From Aquibium oceanicum (lineage in GTDB: Bacteria; Pseudomonadota; Alphaproteobacteria; Rhizobiales; Rhizobiaceae), in assembly GCF_001889605.1 (NCBI RefSeq), contig NZ_CP018171.1, positions 3,556,501 to 3,620,500 on the forward strand: a stretch of DNA of 64,000 bases. The letters run 5' to 3'. Both the position numbers and the translations under genes were made by a program. The notes beneath the pieces were generated by a model. It was not told the DNA's origin. It saw only the letters and a program-made list of their open reading frames with translations, and did not search any database. Positions 1 to 8,607 of the stretch are shown here, one piece after another; position 1 is the first letter of the stretch; every line of letters starts with the position of its first letter.

Positions 1-1
1 C

Positions 2-733
2 ATCATCCCCGAGCCGCTCAACAAGGACCGCATCTGCCTCGGCCATCGCGGCGTGTGGTGGGCGGAGATCGAGACCAAGGGCACGATCGCACACGGATCG
101 ATGCCTTTTCTCGGCGATTCCGCCGTGCGCCACATGGGAGCCGTCCTCTCCGCTTTCGAGGAGGAACTGTTTCCCGCCCTCGACCTCAAGCAGACCCGCA
201 CGCCCGTGGTGCCGGAAGGCGCGCGGCGGTCCACCATGAACATCAACTCCATCCACGGCGGGCAGACGGAGGACTATTATCCGGGCCTGCCCGCGCCCAA
301 CGTACCGGATTCCTGCCGTATCGTGATCGACCGCCGCTTCCTGCTCGAGGAAGACATCCAGAACGTGAAGGGCGAGGTGCTGTCGATCCTCGAACGGCTG
401 AAGAGCGACCGGCCGCGCTTCGACTATGCCGTGCGCGACCTGATGGAGGTCCTGCCGCTGATGACCGAGCGCGACGCGCCGGTCGCGGCCGCCGTCGCCG
501 CAGGCATCCGCGAGGTGCTGGGCAAGGAGCCGGACTACGTCGTGTCGCCGGGGACCTACGACCAGAAGCACATCGCCCGCATCGGCCATCTGCACGACTG
601 CGTCGCCTACGGGCCCGGCATCCTCGACCTCGCGCATACGCCGAACGAATGGGTGGGGATCGCAGACATGGTTGAATCGGCCAAGGTCATGGCGATGAGC
701 CTCGATGTTCTGCTGCGGGGTGTCGGCCGCTAA
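2..733 (+). CDS. M20-family metallopeptidase/deacylase (ArgE/DapE type), 3' part only
   Basis: The gene is cut by the left edge of the window; the reading frame is open from base 2 to the TAA at 733. M20 enzymes are cytoplasmic zinc hydrolases that remove acyl or amino-acid groups from amides (acetylornithine, succinyl-diaminopimelate, other N-acyl amino acids). What remains is the lid/dimerisation domain (GTIAHGSMPFLGDSAVRHM, NINSIHGGQ, VPDSCRIVIDRRFLLEED) and the C-terminal part of the catalytic domain, ending in ILDLAHTPNEW, whose histidine is the expected last zinc ligand. The N-terminal metal-binding part lies outside, so the substrate cannot be judged. The next gene is 134 bases away and unrelated. 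Confidence 0.85.
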   Translation: MIPEPLNKDRICLGHRGVWWAEIETKGTIAHGSMPFLGDSAVRHMGAVLSAFEEELFPALDLKQTRTPVVPEGARRSTMNINSIHGGQTEDYYPGLPAPNVPDSCRIVIDRRFLLEEDIQNVKGEVLSILERLKSDRPRFDYAVRDLMEVLPLMTERDAPVAAAVAAGIREVLGKEPDYVVSPGTYDQKHIARIGHLHDCVAYGPGILDLAHTPNEWVGIADMVESAKVMAMSLDVLLRGVGR

Positions 734-867
734 GGACTCACCGACGACAGAATCCCTTTAACCATACCGGCACGACCACGGAAAGTTGATCACACGGTAA
801 CTTGAACGAAACTGCTCCCGTGCTGGATGATGTCGTGTATACTGCATTGGGCTTGAGGGGTTCTCGT

Positions 868-1299
868 ATGATGCGTCTTTTGTATTCGGTTCTGCTTGCG
901 GCCAGTGTGCTGCTCGTCCAGCCACTCACCGCTTCCGCTGCCAGCATCGTGGCACGCGTGGATCTTTCCACCCAGACGATGACCGTCTCGCACCACGGAC
1001 ATGTGAAATATCGCTGGAAGGTATCGACCGCGCGGCAGGGAAAGGTGACGCCGGTCGGAAGCTGGAAGGCGAAGTGGCTGTCTCGCAACCACCGCTCGAG
1101 CCGCTACAACAATGCGCCGATGCCCTATTCCATCTTTTACAACGGCAACTACGCAGTGCATGGGACCTACAGCATCAAGAGGCTCGGCCGGCCAGCCTCG
1201 GCGGGTTGCATCAGGCTGCACCCCGACAACGCCGCCGTCCTGTTCCGGATGGCCCAGCGCGAGGGGCTGTCGAACGTCCGGATCGTCGTGCAGCGCTGA
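868..1299 (+). CDS. Secreted L,D-transpeptidase (YkuD domain)
   Basis: This 143-residue protein has an N-terminal signal peptide (MMRLLYSVLLAASVLLVQPL then ASAA) and a YkuD catalytic domain filling the rest. The active-site signature is clear: AVHGTYS supplies the histidine and ASAGCIRLH the nucleophilic cysteine. YkuD enzymes act in the periplasm, forming 3-3 cross-links in peptidoglycan or attaching proteins to it. The ATG at 868 was chosen because GAGGGG lies just upstream and the signal peptide starts there; the frame is open further upstream, to a TTG at 802, but that would put 22 residues before the signal peptide. A second, larger L,D-transpeptidase lies at 39680-40933. Confidence 0.88.
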   Translation: MMRLLYSVLLAASVLLVQPLTASAASIVARVDLSTQTMTVSHHGHVKYRWKVSTARQGKVTPVGSWKAKWLSRNHRSSRYNNAPMPYSIFYNGNYAVHGTYSIKRLGRPASAGCIRLHPDNAAVLFRMAQREGLSNVRIVVQR

Positions 1300-1613
1300 C
1301 CGCCGGGGCCATTCAGCCCCCATCCGTTTGCGGGCGCCGGCTCTCTCGACGCCGGCGCGGCTACCCGGAGCACTGCCCACCGGTTGAGCAGCCGCGTCGA
1401 TTTGAACGTCAACGCCGCGCCCGCAAGCATGTGCTGCCGCCACATGGATCGTCCATTTTCAAAGTGGCAAGACCTGATCAATCATGATACGGCACCGCCG
1501 AGATCGTACGTGAGGCAATCCTTAGGCGAAGCATTGCCGGGCTGGTCCGATACTTGCGTCTTCAATCGCCGCACGCTACGCGTCCGACCGACCGGATTGG
1601 AGAGTCCCTGTTC
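1300..1613. other. Intergenic stretch with a GC-rich hairpin
   Basis: No convincing gene lies here. A 7-bp inverted repeat (GCGCCGG, 1334-1340, with CCGGCGC, 1352-1358) could fold at the end of the L,D-transpeptidase transcript, but no T-run follows it, so a terminator role is weak. The rest presumably carries the promoter of the polysaccharide block that starts at 1614; I see no clear -35/-10 pair. Confidence 0.3.
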
Positions 1614-2597
1614 ATGAAACTGATCATCCAGATTCCCTGCTACAACGAGGCGGGCACGCTCGCCATCGCACTGGCGGAACTCCCCCGCCACGTACCGGGA
1701 TTCGACAAGGTCGAGTGGCTCATCATCGACGACGGCTGCGTGGACGAGACGGTGGCGGTCGCCAAGGCAAACGGCGTCGATTACGTGGTGCGCCACACCG
1801 GTAACCAGGGTCTCGCCAAGGCTTTCATGACGGGTCTTGAGGCGTGCCTGGCGGCGGGCGCCGACGTCATCGTCAACACCGACGCCGACAACCAGTACAA
1901 CGCCGGCGACATCCCCGCGCTCGTCGCGCCGATCGTCGAAGGCAAGGCCGAGATCGTGATCGGATCGCGCCCGATCGCGACGATCCAGCATTTCTCGCCG
2001 GTCAAGAAGGCGCTGCAGAAGCTCGGAAGCTGGGTCGTGCGCGCGGCGAGCAAGACCAAGGTTCCGGATGCGCCGAGTGGCTTCCGTGCCTATTCGCGCG
2101 CCGCGGCGCAGCGCATGATGCTGTTCAGCGAGTACACCTACACGCTCGAAACCATCATCCAGGCCGGTCAGAAGAACATGGCCGTGACGTCCGTGCCGGT
2201 GCGCGTCAATGGCGACCTGCGTCCTTCGCGACTGGTGAAGAGCATACCCTCCTATATCCGCCGTTCGATCGTCACGATCATACGCATCTTCATCATCTAC
2301 CGGCCGTTCCGGTTCTTCGCGACCATCGGGCTGGTGCTCTTCCTGGCGGGCGTGCTCCTCGGCCTGCGCTTTCTGGCATACTATCTCATGGGCGACGGCG
2401 ACGGCCACATCCAGTCGCTGATCCTGACCAGCGTGCTGCTGCTGATGGGCTTCCAGACCTTCCTGATCGCCTTCGTCGCCGATCTCCTGGCGGCCAACCG
2501 CAAGCTTCTGGAAGAGATCCGCTTCACCCAGCGCAGGGAGGGCGGCAACGGGCTGGCATCCTCGCGGACGCCGGTTGAAAAGGTCGCCGCCGAGTAG
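1614..2597 (+). CDS. Family 2 glycosyltransferase, polyprenyl-phosphate sugar transferase-like
   Basis: A 327-residue membrane-attached glycosyltransferase. The GT-A fold starts at once (IIQIPCYNEAGTLAIAL), with WLIIDDGCVDET and the metal/nucleotide-sugar motif VNTDADNQY near residue 85. Two hydrophobic segments follow near the C terminus (FFATIGLVLFLAGVLLGL and SLILTSVLLLMGFQTFLIAF). That layout is the DPM1/GtrB-like one, which transfers a sugar from a nucleotide donor to a polyprenyl phosphate at the inner membrane. The ATG at 1614 is preceded by GGATTGGAGAG; an upstream in-frame start at 1554 would add 20 residues before the conserved start. It leads the block 1614-4840 with the pyruvyl-transferase-like and flippase-like genes. 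Donor and acceptor are unknown. Confidence 0.85.
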   Translation: MKLIIQIPCYNEAGTLAIALAELPRHVPGFDKVEWLIIDDGCVDETVAVAKANGVDYVVRHTGNQGLAKAFMTGLEACLAAGADVIVNTDADNQYNAGDIPALVAPIVEGKAEIVIGSRPIATIQHFSPVKKALQKLGSWVVRAASKTKVPDAPSGFRAYSRAAAQRMMLFSEYTYTLETIIQAGQKNMAVTSVPVRVNGDLRPSRLVKSIPSYIRRSIVTIIRIFIIYRPFRFFATIGLVLFLAGVLLGLRFLAYYLMGDGDGHIQSLILTSVLLLMGFQTFLIAFVADLLAANRKLLEEIRFTQRREGGNGLASSRTPVEKVAAE

Positions 2598-2645
2598 CCG
2601 CGACAACGCGCGATATCTGGTTCCTATTCAGTGGATTAATCGGCG

Positions 2646-3917
2646 ATGACATCTGTCTCCATCATTGCGGCCACGTTTTACGGGAACCGTGGCGCCGAAG
2701 GCATGCTGAGCACGACGATCGGCATGCTGCGGCGACGGCTGGGAGACGACGTGACGTTCAACGTCTTCACCTATTATCCGGAGCGCGACCGCGAACTGGT
2801 CGGCGACCGTCGCATCTCGATGTACTCCTCGACGCCGGCCTATCTGGTGCTGGTGCTGTTTCCGTTCGCTCTGCTCCACCGCCTGTTCGGGCTCCTCATG
2901 CTGCGCCCGCTGCAGCGCATGATGCCCGCTTCCGTACAGGCGCTGGCACAGTCGGGCGCGCTGATCTGCCTCGCCGGCGTCTCCTTCGTCGGCGGGCGCA
3001 CCAAGTTCGTACCGTTCAACATCGCGACCATCCTGCCGGCGATGATCCTCGGCGTTCCGGTGATCAAGTTCGCCCAGGCGCTCGGGCCATTCAGGGAGGC
3101 GGCGGTGAAGCTGGCTGCGAAGTTCATGCTGCCGCGCTGCGATCACGTCTTCACGCGCGGCGAGAAGACGCAGCACCACATGGAGGAGCTCTTCGGGACC
3201 AGGCGCTTCTTCGAGCGCGCCGACGATGTGGCCTTCCTGTTCGAAAAGGAGTTCTGCATCAGCCAGCCTGCCGCGGGCGGGCTCGACGGGCTGGCGATGC
3301 TGGAAGAGCTGAAGTCCGCCGGCCGCAAAGTGGTCGGCGTGTGCCCGAGCATCGTGGTCGCAAAGCGCGCCACGGCATCCGGCTGGGACTATGCCGCGCT
3401 GATGCGCGAGCTTCTGACGGGTCTGGTCCAGCGCGGCTACGGTGTGGCGCTGTTTCCCAACGCTACGCGCGGCGAGGACATGGACAAGACCCACAACAAC
3501 GACCTGCCGCTGCTGCACGAGATCCATGACGGGCTCGATGCCCAGACGAAGGCGGCGACCGTCAGCTTCTCGGGGTCGCTCAACATCGCGCAGATCCACC
3601 AGATCATCGAGGCGTCCGACGTCGTGGCCGTGTCGCGCTTCCATGCCATGGTCGGCGCGCTTGCGGCCGGAACACCGGTCATGGTGATCGGCTGGAGCCA
3701 CAAGTATTTGGAAGTCATGGCACGCTTCGCGCAGGAAGACATGGTTCTGGACTACAAGCGCGGCGAAATCGGCGTCGTCATCGACCGGATCGAACTTTTG
3801 ATGTCCGAACGCGAGGCGCGCCGGCGGACGATCCTGGAAGCGCTGCCGGCGGTCAAGGCGCTCTCGACGCGCCAGATCGACTATGCGGCAGAACTCCTTT
3901 CCGGATCGCGTCCTTGA
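2646..3917 (+). CDS. Polysaccharide pyruvyl transferase family protein
   Basis: 423 residues, matching the PS_pyruv_trans family in length and layout: an N-terminal VSIIAATFYGNRGAEGML motif, a long two-domain body, and a C-terminal ligand-binding stretch (VSRFHAMVGALAAGTPVMVI) with the conserved histidine. Members transfer pyruvate from phosphoenolpyruvate to sugars of exopolysaccharides, but many proteins with this fold are of unproven activity. There are 48 bases to the preceding glycosyltransferase and its stop overlaps the TTG start of the next gene, so the three are almost certainly one transcript that builds and moves a surface glycan. Confidence 0.82.
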   Translation: MTSVSIIAATFYGNRGAEGMLSTTIGMLRRRLGDDVTFNVFTYYPERDRELVGDRRISMYSSTPAYLVLVLFPFALLHRLFGLLMLRPLQRMMPASVQALAQSGALICLAGVSFVGGRTKFVPFNIATILPAMILGVPVIKFAQALGPFREAAVKLAAKFMLPRCDHVFTRGEKTQHHMEELFGTRRFFERADDVAFLFEKEFCISQPAAGGLDGLAMLEELKSAGRKVVGVCPSIVVAKRATASGWDYAALMRELLTGLVQRGYGVALFPNATRGEDMDKTHNNDLPLLHEIHDGLDAQTKAATVSFSGSLNIAQIHQIIEASDVVAVSRFHAMVGALAAGTPVMVIGWSHKYLEVMARFAQEDMVLDYKRGEIGVVIDRIELLMSEREARRRTILEALPAVKALSTRQIDYAAELLSGSRP

Positions 3918-4840
3918 CCTTCGCCACTGCCAAGACCATCGCCAAATGGGCATGGACGATCGCCATACTGGGCATTGTCGTGTGGTTCTGCGTCACCCGA
4001 TGGGACAAGATCGTCCAGACGCTGGCGACCTTGCCTGCGGGCACGATCGCTTTGGCGACGCTGGCGATCGTGCTGGCGAAGTTCGGACTCGTCTTGACGA
4101 TGCGGACGGCAGCCATCGGCGCCGGGTTGCCGCTGTCGGTCAAGGACAGCTACTGGATCTACAACATGACGCAGCTTGGCAAATACGTGCCGGGCTCCAT
4201 CTGGCAGTTCGTCGGGCGCGTGGTGATCCTTAAGCGGCGCGGCGCCCCCGGCGCCAAGATCCGCGACGCGATGCTGTCCGAGCACGGCTGGGTGCTATCT
4301 ACGGCTTTGGCGATCTCGGCCGTCCTGATCCTCCTCGCCCAGCCGCATTTTTTTCTCGACTGGGCCGACAGCATAGACATCTCGCCCTGGCTGTCCCTGG
4401 GGCTCGTCCTAGGGGTAGTGGGCTTCGTTTTCGCCGCCGGGCTTGTCTATTATCGCGGCCGGCTCATCCGCTGGCTCTGGCGCATGCGGCCGCCGCCGAG
4501 CGCCATCCTAGTGCTGGCCATCACCTGGCTCTTGCTCGGCTTGTCCTACTGGATCACGCTTGGCCCCTTCGCCACCTCGCCGGTGCCTTGGTATTATGCC
4601 GTCGGCATCTACTGCTTCGCCTATATCGCAGGGTTTATGGTGCCATTCGCCCCGGCCGGCCTCGGCATTAGAGAAAGCATCCTGACCTTCGCCATGCTGC
4701 CCTACCTGCCGATCGAGACCTCGGTACTCCTCGCCTCGATGAACCGGGTGGTCTACTTCGCGGCGGAACTGATCGTGGTCGTGCCCTGCTTCTTCATGGA
4801 GCGGGAGGGCGGTAGTGCCCCCGAGGCACCGGGGGCATAG
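3914..4840 (+). CDS. Flippase-like integral membrane protein (UPF0104/lysyl-PG synthase TM-domain family)
   Basis: 308 residues with about eight hydrophobic helices. Two family landmarks are present: GKYVPGSIWQFVGRVVIL in the first third and APAGLGIRESILTFAMLPYL near the C terminus. Proteins of this family (the transmembrane half of MprF, AglD-associated proteins) are proposed to move or modify lipid-linked substrates; none of the soluble lysyl-transferase domain is present. The start is a TTG that overlaps the previous stop codon (TTGA), implying translational coupling. An ATG at 3947 is possible but would remove the first basic segment. Next to a polyprenyl-phosphate glycosyltransferase, translocation of a lipid-linked sugar is the natural guess. 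Confidence 0.8.
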   Translation: MTFATAKTIAKWAWTIAILGIVVWFCVTRWDKIVQTLATLPAGTIALATLAIVLAKFGLVLTMRTAAIGAGLPLSVKDSYWIYNMTQLGKYVPGSIWQFVGRVVILKRRGAPGAKIRDAMLSEHGWVLSTALAISAVLILLAQPHFFLDWADSIDISPWLSLGLVLGVVGFVFAAGLVYYRGRLIRWLWRMRPPPSAILVLAITWLLLGLSYWITLGPFATSPVPWYYAVGIYCFAYIAGFMVPFAPAGLGIRESILTFAMLPYLPIETSVLLASMNRVVYFAAELIVVVPCFFMEREGGSAPEAPGA

Positions 4841-4923
4841 CGGCGCGAAGGCGACCGGCTGGGAAGGTCTACGGGCATCCGCGTTCTCGACGCGACCGCC
4901 CCTTCGCCTCAGACGTTACGGGC

Positions 4924-6081
4924 TCAGGCGAGCTTGGGTTCCGACTGCGGACGCGCGCCCGCTTCGGCCTGCGCCTTCGACGGCACCTTCTCGCCGAGAT
5001 CGTTGTAGCGCCGCAAGACGTCGAGCGACTTCTTCTCGGAATAGGCGATCAGTCCGTCCGGATCGGCATAGCCGACGGCGATCAGCATGATGACGCGCTC
5101 GTCGTAGTCGAGGTTGAGCGCCTTCTGCATCTTGGCTTCCAAGGGCTCGAAGTCCGGCCAGTTGATGACGCTGGAGGCGAGCCCGAGCGTCTCGAGCGCC
5201 ATCATGAAGGGCATGGCGGCGAGCGCTGCATCGACATAGATGACGTGCCGGTCGCGCGGGCTGAAGTAATGATTGAGCCGGCCGATGACGACGATCACGG
5301 TCGGGATCTGGTGCGAATAGCCGGCAGAGCCGAAGGGGATGGCTGCCACCTTCTTGACCATCATCGGATCGTCGAAGATGCGGAACTCGTAGGGCAGCCG
5401 GTTGCACGCCGTCGGCGACTGGCGCCCGACCAGCAGCGCCTTGTCGATCAGGTCGCGCGGCACCGGCCGCTGCTCGAACCAGCGCACCGAGCGGCGCTGC
5501 ATGGCGAGCGCAAGGAGGTCTTCGTAGGCGACCTTGCTCATCGGCGTGTCGGCGCGGCGATACGGCGCCTTGGTGGCGTCGTCGGGCTTGAACTCCGCCA
5601 TGGTGGCGTCGAAGCGGTTATAGGCGCGCGCCACGACCGGGTTTTCCTTGTCGACGATGGAGAAATAGTCGTTAAGCACCCCGTAGGCCCAGACCATCTC
5701 GCCCTCGTCGGCCGCCGCGCCGCCGACGTAATGCGCCACCGCGCGTTCGTAGAACTCGATCGTCTCGATCAGGTAGTCGAGGCCGAACACCTTGCGCCGG
5801 GGGCGCATCAGGATGCCCTTCTCGAGACGGTGGATGTTGCGGCGCAGTTCGGTGCGCGAGGCGCGCTCGCGGGCAAGGTTGCGGTAGTAGTCGCGCCGCC
5901 CGCGAAGCACCGCGAACTGTTCGCGATTGAAAGTCGGGATGGAAAGCACGCTGTAGATCAGCGAGAGGAAGCGGTTGGCCGCCAGCACCTCAAGCACGGC
6001 CCGCATTAGTCCCTCGTAGAGGCGCCTGACCCAAACGATGGCGAGGAGGTCCTTGGCGATCTTCTTGAGCTTGTTGAGCAT
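4924..6081 (-). CDS. Nitroreductase-family flavoprotein with a long N-terminal extension
   Basis: 385 residues. The C-terminal half is a nitroreductase domain: RRSVRWF at residues 196-202 matches the FMN-phosphate site, followed by SPTACNRLPYEF and GSAGYSHQIPTVIVVIG. These enzymes use FMN and NAD(P)H to reduce varied substrates. The first ~165 residues are not part of that domain: they are basic and helical, with LLAIVWVRRLYEGLMRAVLE and LRRNIHRLEKGILMRPRRKV, and I do not recognise them. The ATG at 6081 is preceded by GGGAAGG; the upstream in-frame ATG at 6168 lacks such a site. It converges on the polysaccharide block at 1614-4840. Nitroreductase-like proteins recur beside pyruvyl-transferase genes in polysaccharide loci, so a shared role is plausible but unproven. 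Confidence 0.8.
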   Translation of the reverse strand: MLNKLKKIAKDLLAIVWVRRLYEGLMRAVLEVLAANRFLSLIYSVLSIPTFNREQFAVLRGRRDYYRNLARERASRTELRRNIHRLEKGILMRPRRKVFGLDYLIETIEFYERAVAHYVGGAAADEGEMVWAYGVLNDYFSIVDKENPVVARAYNRFDATMAEFKPDDATKAPYRRADTPMSKVAYEDLLALAMQRRSVRWFEQRPVPRDLIDKALLVGRQSPTACNRLPYEFRIFDDPMMVKKVAAIPFGSAGYSHQIPTVIVVIGRLNHYFSPRDRHVIYVDAALAAMPFMMALETLGLASSVINWPDFEPLEAKMQKALNLDYDERVIMLIAVGYADPDGLIAYSEKKSLDVLRRYNDLGEKVPSKAQAEAGARPQSEPKLA

Positions 6082-6517
6082 TCCAAACCTTCCCGAATGC
6101 AGAGATGCAACCGCGCCGTCCAAGTCCTCCCGAGGATCGAACCTAGAGGAAGGCGGGCGTAATGCCAATGATCGCCCACGGCGACACGGGGCCGCAATCG
6201 CGCAGGCTCTCTAGCGTGAAGGCCGTCTTCATGGAAGACGTAATATTCGCCCGGTCATCGCGCCGCGGAACCGAGATGTGACCGAAGGCGACAAAGACCT
6301 GCCGCCGGCCGTTGCAAGCCTGCCGTGGCAGTCCGCGCATCGTGTTCTCGCTTCAGGACCGCCGCACCGGTCTCGCAACCGCGGACGGTGACCACCGGGA
6401 CCCGCATCGAACGCCGCGAGCCGCTGGCGATTGCCGGAAGCCCCGATTCTCTCGAATTCGCTTGCCGGAAATCCTCCTCGGATGTACCTCTGATAAATGT
6501 CAGTCAAGGGGGAAGTC
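6082..6517. other. Divergent intergenic region
   Basis: This stretch between the nitroreductase gene (leftward) and a small rightward gene holds no supported coding region. A 7-bp inverted repeat with a 3-base loop (CGTCTTC ATG GAAGACG, 6224-6240) is followed by an AT-rich patch (TAATATTC) and may be a regulatory site. Otherwise nothing stands out. Confidence 0.3.
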
Positions 6518-6688
6518 ATGTCTTTTCAACATGTAAAGGCGCACGCGATCGCTGCGCGCTCCGAGAAGGACATTGCCAAGAAGCTCGACATGATCGCATG
6601 CGCCCTGGAAGAACTCGCCAAGGGCCTGAGTGGCGAGTCGGCGGCAACGGGGGCGAATCGTCCCGAAGAGAAGCGCGTTTTCCGGTAG
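6518..6688 (+). CDS. Small hypothetical protein, 56 residues
   Basis: A short gene supported by a strong ribosome-binding site (AAGGGGGAAG) just before the ATG at 6518. The product starts MSFQHVKAHAIAARSEKDIA and is predicted mostly helical, with a hydrophobic-charged repeat (KKLDMIACALEELAKGLSG) that could form a small dimerising helix. No signal peptide or membrane segment is present. I do not recognise a family. It stands alone between two leftward genes. Confidence 0.5.
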   Translation: MSFQHVKAHAIAARSEKDIAKKLDMIACALEELAKGLSGESAATGANRPEEKRVFR

Positions 6689-6851
6689 TCTCCACGCTAT
6701 CGGCTTCCGGAATGGACGTCGTCCAACGGACGTGAGTCGCCCGGACGTCATCGGATGGTCTGGAACGGTCCGCATCGACTCCTAGCCTTGTAGGAAGGGC
6801 GCAACACTGCGCTCCATTCGCGGCGCTCCGAGCCTACAGGCGCCGCGCGGC

Positions 6852-7778
6852 CTATCCGCCGTAATAGTTCATGACTGTGTGGCGCGCTTCGGCGAAGAAG
6901 AGCCAGCGCTCCACCAAGAGGCCGGCGGCGAAGGCCACGCTCGCCATGAGGGTCGCCACAGCAGCGATCCGCCCGCCCTCCCCGGCGAGGAGCAGCACCC
7001 CGGCCACGAGCAAGCCCGGCAGCAGGCCGCCTGCGAGTAAAGCGATGATCCAGAGCTTTCGCGCGTGCTTGCGGGCGACGCGAAACCCCATTTCGCGCGT
7101 CAGGTAGTTTTCCGTCATGTGCGGTCGCTCGAGCAGTCGCACCCGGCCGATGGTGCCGAGCCCGGTCGCCGTTTCGGGCGTCGAGGCCGGGACCAGCGCC
7201 TGCGCGCGCTTCCGCCAGGCGCTCTTCGTCCCCCATGCGGCGAGAAGGAGGACGAGCGCCGCCACGCCCGTCAAAATGACTGGGGTGCCGCCGGCGGCGC
7301 CGAAGAACGTCGCCAGCAATGCCCCGCCGGCACCCGAGAACAGGAGATAGCATGCCGGTGTCAGCGGCGTGTGCCAGCTTTGGACCGCGCGCAGCGACGC
7401 ATAGATCATGGCGGTGCAGTAGACCGTCCCGATGCACATCGCCGATCCCAGCCAGCCGATCGGCCAGAAGAAGTCACCGGTGAAGATCGAGAGGGCGGCC
7501 GTCACAGTCAGCGGCAGGAAACCCGCGAGCGCCATGACCCCTTCGCGCGAAAGCCAGCTGGAACGCCACTGCGACAGCGCCCGCCAGGCGCGCTGCGGAT
7601 TGCCGAGATGGAGCGTGGAGGACAAAAGCCCGCCGCCGATCAGGCAAAGCGCCAGGACGTGCGAGACGCGCGTCGCCGGTTCGGCCGGGTCGAGAAGGCC
7701 GAGCCCGAGGAAGAACGCCTGCCCGTAGCCGAGCCCGGACGCGACGGTGAAGACGATGATGGAAGGCGCGGGATGCAC
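6852..7778 (-). CDS. soeC: Membrane anchor subunit of a DMSO-reductase-family enzyme, SoeC-like
   Basis: About 308 residues with roughly eight transmembrane helices (for example IIVFTVASGLGYGQAFFLGL, ATLMASVAFAAGLLVERWLF) and the DmsC-like motif STLHLGNPQRAWRAL near residue 50. DmsC/SoeC subunits anchor the catalytic and iron-sulfur subunits to the inner membrane and exchange electrons with quinone. The frame stays open far upstream into the iron-sulfur gene; I chose the GTG at 7778, which gives the family's usual start (V/M-HPAPSIIVFT), although no good ribosome-binding site precedes it. It is the last gene of the leftward three-gene operon 6852-11444. Confidence 0.75.
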   Translation of the reverse strand: MHPAPSIIVFTVASGLGYGQAFFLGLGLLDPAEPATRVSHVLALCLIGGGLLSSTLHLGNPQRAWRALSQWRSSWLSREGVMALAGFLPLTVTAALSIFTGDFFWPIGWLGSAMCIGTVYCTAMIYASLRAVQSWHTPLTPACYLLFSGAGGALLATFFGAAGGTPVILTGVAALVLLLAAWGTKSAWRKRAQALVPASTPETATGLGTIGRVRLLERPHMTENYLTREMGFRVARKHARKLWIIALLAGGLLPGLLVAGVLLLAGEGGRIAAVATLMASVAFAAGLLVERWLFFAEARHTVMNYYGG

Positions 7779-7839
7779 TAGGAGCGGACCGGCGAGAGAC
7801 TGTTGCGGTGAAGAAGCGTATCGAGAGCCATCGCGCCGG

Positions 7840-8607
7840 TCAGAGCCTTTCCAGCATGCCATCGAGCCAGGAGAAGAACCCCCTGGCGCCTTCGGTGTTC
7901 TCGGCGAGGGGCAGGCCGCGCGCGCTGTCGGCAAGCGGCTTTCGCGGACGCGGCGGCAGATACTTGTTGACCGGCCGGGTGCCCTGCTCGGGCATGAGGT
8001 CCATGCCGCCGCGCTCGGCGACCATTCGGGAAACACTGGACGAGGGGTCGGCGAGGTCGCCGAAATGGCGCGCATTGGTCGGGCAAGTCCGCACGCAGGC
8101 GGGCACGCGATCGACCTCCTCCAGCGTCTCGTTGTAGATGCGGTCGATGCACAGCGTGCACTTCTTCATGACGCCGGCGGCAAGGTCCATCTCGCGCGCG
8201 CCGTAGGGGCATGACCAGGCGCAAAGGCCGCAGCCGATGCACTTGTCTTCGTCGACCAGCACGATGCCGTCGGCGGCGCGCTTGTAGGAGGCGCCGGTCG
8301 GGCAGACGGTGACGCAGGGCGCGTCCTCGCAATGCAGGCAGCTTTTCGGGAAATGGACGATACGAGCATCGCCCGCCTCGCCGACAACCTCCCCGCCCTG
8401 CGGAACGACCTCGAAGGTGTGGACGCGGTTCAGCCAGGCGCCCGAGACGTCCGCGCCGTAGGGATCCTGGTCGGACAGTGCCGCTCCGTAGCCGCCGGTG
8501 TTCCACTCCTTGCAGTTGACCACGCAGGCATGGCAGCCCACGCAGACGTCGAGGTCGATGACGAGGCCGAGCTTCTTTTCGGTTGGCAGCGACGGCAGGC
8601 TGGTCAT
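7840..8607 (-). CDS. soeB: 4Fe-4S ferredoxin-type electron-transfer subunit, SoeB-like
   Basis: 255 residues of the DmsB/SoeB type, with four cysteine clusters in order: CVGCHACVVNCKEWN, CLHCEDAPCVTVCPTGA, CIGCGLCAWSCPYGA and KKCTLCIDR with VPACVRTCPTNA, enough for four [4Fe-4S] clusters. It carries electrons between the molybdenum subunit and the membrane anchor. No Tat or Sec signal is present, so it sits on the cytoplasmic face. The ATG at 8607 overlaps the stop of the catalytic subunit gene (ATGA), implying coupled translation; a GTG at 8616 would add three residues. Confidence 0.85.
   Translation of the reverse strand: MTSLPSLPTEKKLGLVIDLDVCVGCHACVVNCKEWNTGGYGAALSDQDPYGADVSGAWLNRVHTFEVVPQGGEVVGEAGDARIVHFPKSCLHCEDAPCVTVCPTGASYKRAADGIVLVDEDKCIGCGLCAWSCPYGAREMDLAAGVMKKCTLCIDRIYNETLEEVDRVPACVRTCPTNARHFGDLADPSSSVSRMVAERGGMDLMPEQGTRPVNKYLPPRPRKPLADSARGLPLAENTEGARGFFSWLDGMLERL

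Noticed and set aside
1384-1617. Possible 77-codon gene between the transpeptidase and the glycosyltransferase
   Set aside because: No ribosome-binding site, no protein-like pattern, and it runs over the glycosyltransferase start.
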